Origin: Pseudomonadales bacterium
GTDB lineage: Bacteria; Pseudomonadota; Gammaproteobacteria; Pseudomonadales; JAHRWD01
NCBI GenBank assembly: GCA_016763075.1
Contig: JAESUM010000027.1
Location: 1 to 44,563 of the forward strand
Direction of reading: 5' to 3'
DNA: 44,563 nucleotides
Made by a program: the position numbers and the translations under genes
Shown: positions 43,379 to 44,563 of the stretch, one piece after another
Layout: every line of letters begins with the position of its first letter
How positions within the stretch are numbered: position 1 is the stretch's first letter
The notes under the pieces: generated by a model
The model's database searches: none
What the model saw: the letters and a program-made list of their open reading frames with translations, nothing else
What the model was told of the DNA's origin: nothing

Positions 43379-44353
43379 ATGAAAATATTTATCACCGGTG
43401 CATCCGGGTTTGTAGGTGGCGCTGCGCTACAACGCCTTACTCGGCACCATCAAGTCACTGCCATGTCGCGCTCTGCACAGAGCGACGAAAAAATCAAAGC
43501 CATTGGCGGCGAGCCTGTGCGTTGCCAGTTGGGTAATGTTGAGTTGGCCAACCTTGAAGGCTGCGATGTTGTGATTCACAGCGCTGCGTATATTGGCCCC
43601 TGGGGCACAAAAGAGCTGTATTGGAAAACGAATGTCGATGGCACTGCCCAGCTCCTAGACATTGCAAAACAAGCAGGCGTAAAACGCTTTATTCATATTG
43701 GCACCGAAGCTGGCTGCTTTCATGGCCAAGAAATGAAAGGTATTGATGAGACCTATCCACTGAGTAATAAATCACCTTATTACTACTCCCAAACCAAAGC
43801 GGAAGCCGAGCGCAAAGTGATTGCGGCGAATGATTCTGGCAATGATTTCGAAACCATAAGTCTACGCCCACGACTCATTTGGGGGCCAGGGGATCAAAGT
43901 GTTTTACCAGGAATTGCAGAAGCGGTTAAACAGGATAAATTTATGTGGATTGGCGGCGGTGAAGCCTTAACTGCCAGTACGTATATCGACAACTTAACCG
44001 ATGCCATCGAGATTGCCTTAGAAAAAGGCGAGGGCGGTGAAGCTTATTTTATTGTTGATGAAGACAGCCACAGCTTCCGTGACTTGTTCTCAGGTATGTT
44101 GGCCACGCAAGATCTGAGTGTGCCGGATAAATCTATCCCTAGTTGGGTGGTTCGCAGTATGGCTTTTGTTGCAGAGGCGGTGTGGAAGACATTTAGCCTA
44201 AAAACTGACCCGCCGGTGACTCGTTTTGCGGCGGCGTTGATGTCGGTTGAATGCACCATTGATAGCGACAAAGCTCAGCAGCACCTGGGTTATAAACCCA
44301 CCGTAAGTATGGAGCAAGGCTTTGAGGCATTGCGGATGTTAGGCAAGCCTTAA
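43379..44353 (+). CDS. NAD-dependent epimerase/dehydratase (extended SDR)
   Basis: The 324-residue product has the Rossmann motif TGASGFVGGAAL at its start, the NVDGTAQLLDIAKQAGVKRF segment and the catalytic YSQTK pair. The usual catalytic Ser position reads THIGTEAG-like (IGTEAGCF), so the Ser may be replaced by Thr. It resembles 3-beta-hydroxysteroid dehydrogenase/isomerase-like sugar or lipid SDRs. Substrate unknown. It is followed by a strong terminator. Confidence 0.88.
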   Translation: MKIFITGASGFVGGAALQRLTRHHQVTAMSRSAQSDEKIKAIGGEPVRCQLGNVELANLEGCDVVIHSAAYIGPWGTKELYWKTNVDGTAQLLDIAKQAGVKRFIHIGTEAGCFHGQEMKGIDETYPLSNKSPYYYSQTKAEAERKVIAANDSGNDFETISLRPRLIWGPGDQSVLPGIAEAVKQDKFMWIGGGEALTASTYIDNLTDAIEIALEKGEGGEAYFIVDEDSHSFRDLFSGMLATQDLSVPDKSIPSWVVRSMAFVAEAVWKTFSLKTDPPVTRFAAALMSVECTIDSDKAQQHLGYKPTVSMEQGFEALRMLGKP

Positions 44354-44381
44354 CAAGCATTTAAGCAAGTATTGCAGGGCC

Positions 44382-44418
44382 AAGCCCCTGCCAGCATTTG
44401 AATGCTGGCAGGGGCTTT
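44382..44418 (+). terminator. Rho-independent terminator after the epimerase gene
   Basis: A perfect 16-bp stem (AAGCCCCTGCCAGCAT with its complement) and loop TTGA are followed by a short T run. Confidence 0.88.
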
Positions 44419-44475
44419 AACTTGATTGCATGTTTATTTAGAGCGTTGTACGGCTTGCTGGAACTAGCTCAAGAT

Positions 44476-44538
44476 ACCGCTTACCGCTTACCGCTTACCG
44501 CTTACCGCTTACCGCTTACCGCTTACCGCTTACCGCTT
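44476..44538 (+). repeat. Nine perfect tandem copies of a 7-bp repeat
   Basis: ACCGCTT is repeated nine times without error over 63 bases in noncoding DNA close to the window's right edge. The unit length is not a multiple of three, so copy-number change would shift frame or spacing if the tract lies in a gene or promoter that continues outside the window. Confidence 0.95.
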
Positions 44539-44563
44539 AATTTCCGATGAACTTATTCGTTCA

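Noticed and set aside
44476-44538. CRISPR array
   Set aside because: Seven-base units with no spacers and no cas genes; a simple tandem repeat.

Overview
The window comes from the chromosome of a polarly flagellated gammaproteobacterium. Gene order from fliK to the DUF2802 gene follows the Pseudomonas-type flagellar and chemotaxis block: fliK, fliLMNOPQR, flhB, flhA, flhF, flhG/fleN, fliA, cheYZAB, motCD, parC, parP, cheW, DUF2802. Base composition is moderate and codon use looks even along the window. A marine relative of the Cellvibrionales or Oceanospirillales is plausible, but no rRNA or other taxonomic marker is present, so this is inference.

Bases 1-4520 hold the 3' part of a second chemosensory cluster: a chemoreceptor cut by the window edge and ending in a CheR-docking pentapeptide, then cheR, cheD, cheB and a STAS-domain gene, closed by a strong terminator. 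The order matches the Pseudomonas aeruginosa Che2 (F7-class) cluster. Bases 4819-18479 encode the hook-length ruler, the C-ring, the flagellar type III export gate, the polar placement and number regulators FlhF and FlhG, and sigma-28. Sigma-54 type promoters are readable before fliK, fliL, flhA and cheW. Bases 18632-31182 encode the motility chemotaxis pathway (CheY, CheZ, CheA, a second CheB, CheW), the second stator MotCD, the array-positioning pair ParC/ParP, a DUF2802 protein and a large membrane-anchored von Willebrand A protein whose reading frame is broken by one in-frame TAA. A sigma-28 promoter lies directly upstream of cheW.

Bases 31262-44563 are mixed housekeeping and stress genes: cysK on the minus strand, a MoxR ATPase with a CoxE-type vWA protein, a truncated hemoglobin with a ferredoxin-type reductase, a nitronate monooxygenase-like flavoprotein, a peroxiredoxin divergent from oxyR with a readable OxyR site between them, a CpxP/CpxR/CpxA-like envelope-stress set behind a helically phased repeat operator, two unrecognised small genes and an NAD-dependent epimerase. 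The window ends in nine perfect copies of a 7-bp repeat.

The most interesting thread is a short acidic motif, roughly D-E-[IFV]-D-x-L-L/M. It is the known CheY-docking peptide of FliM and CheZ. Here it also recurs three times in the CheA linker and twice in the cytoplasmic tail of the vWA protein, beyond that protein's internal stop. This suggests that the uncharacterised vWA protein at the end of the chemotaxis operon is an extra CheY-binding or signalling-array component.
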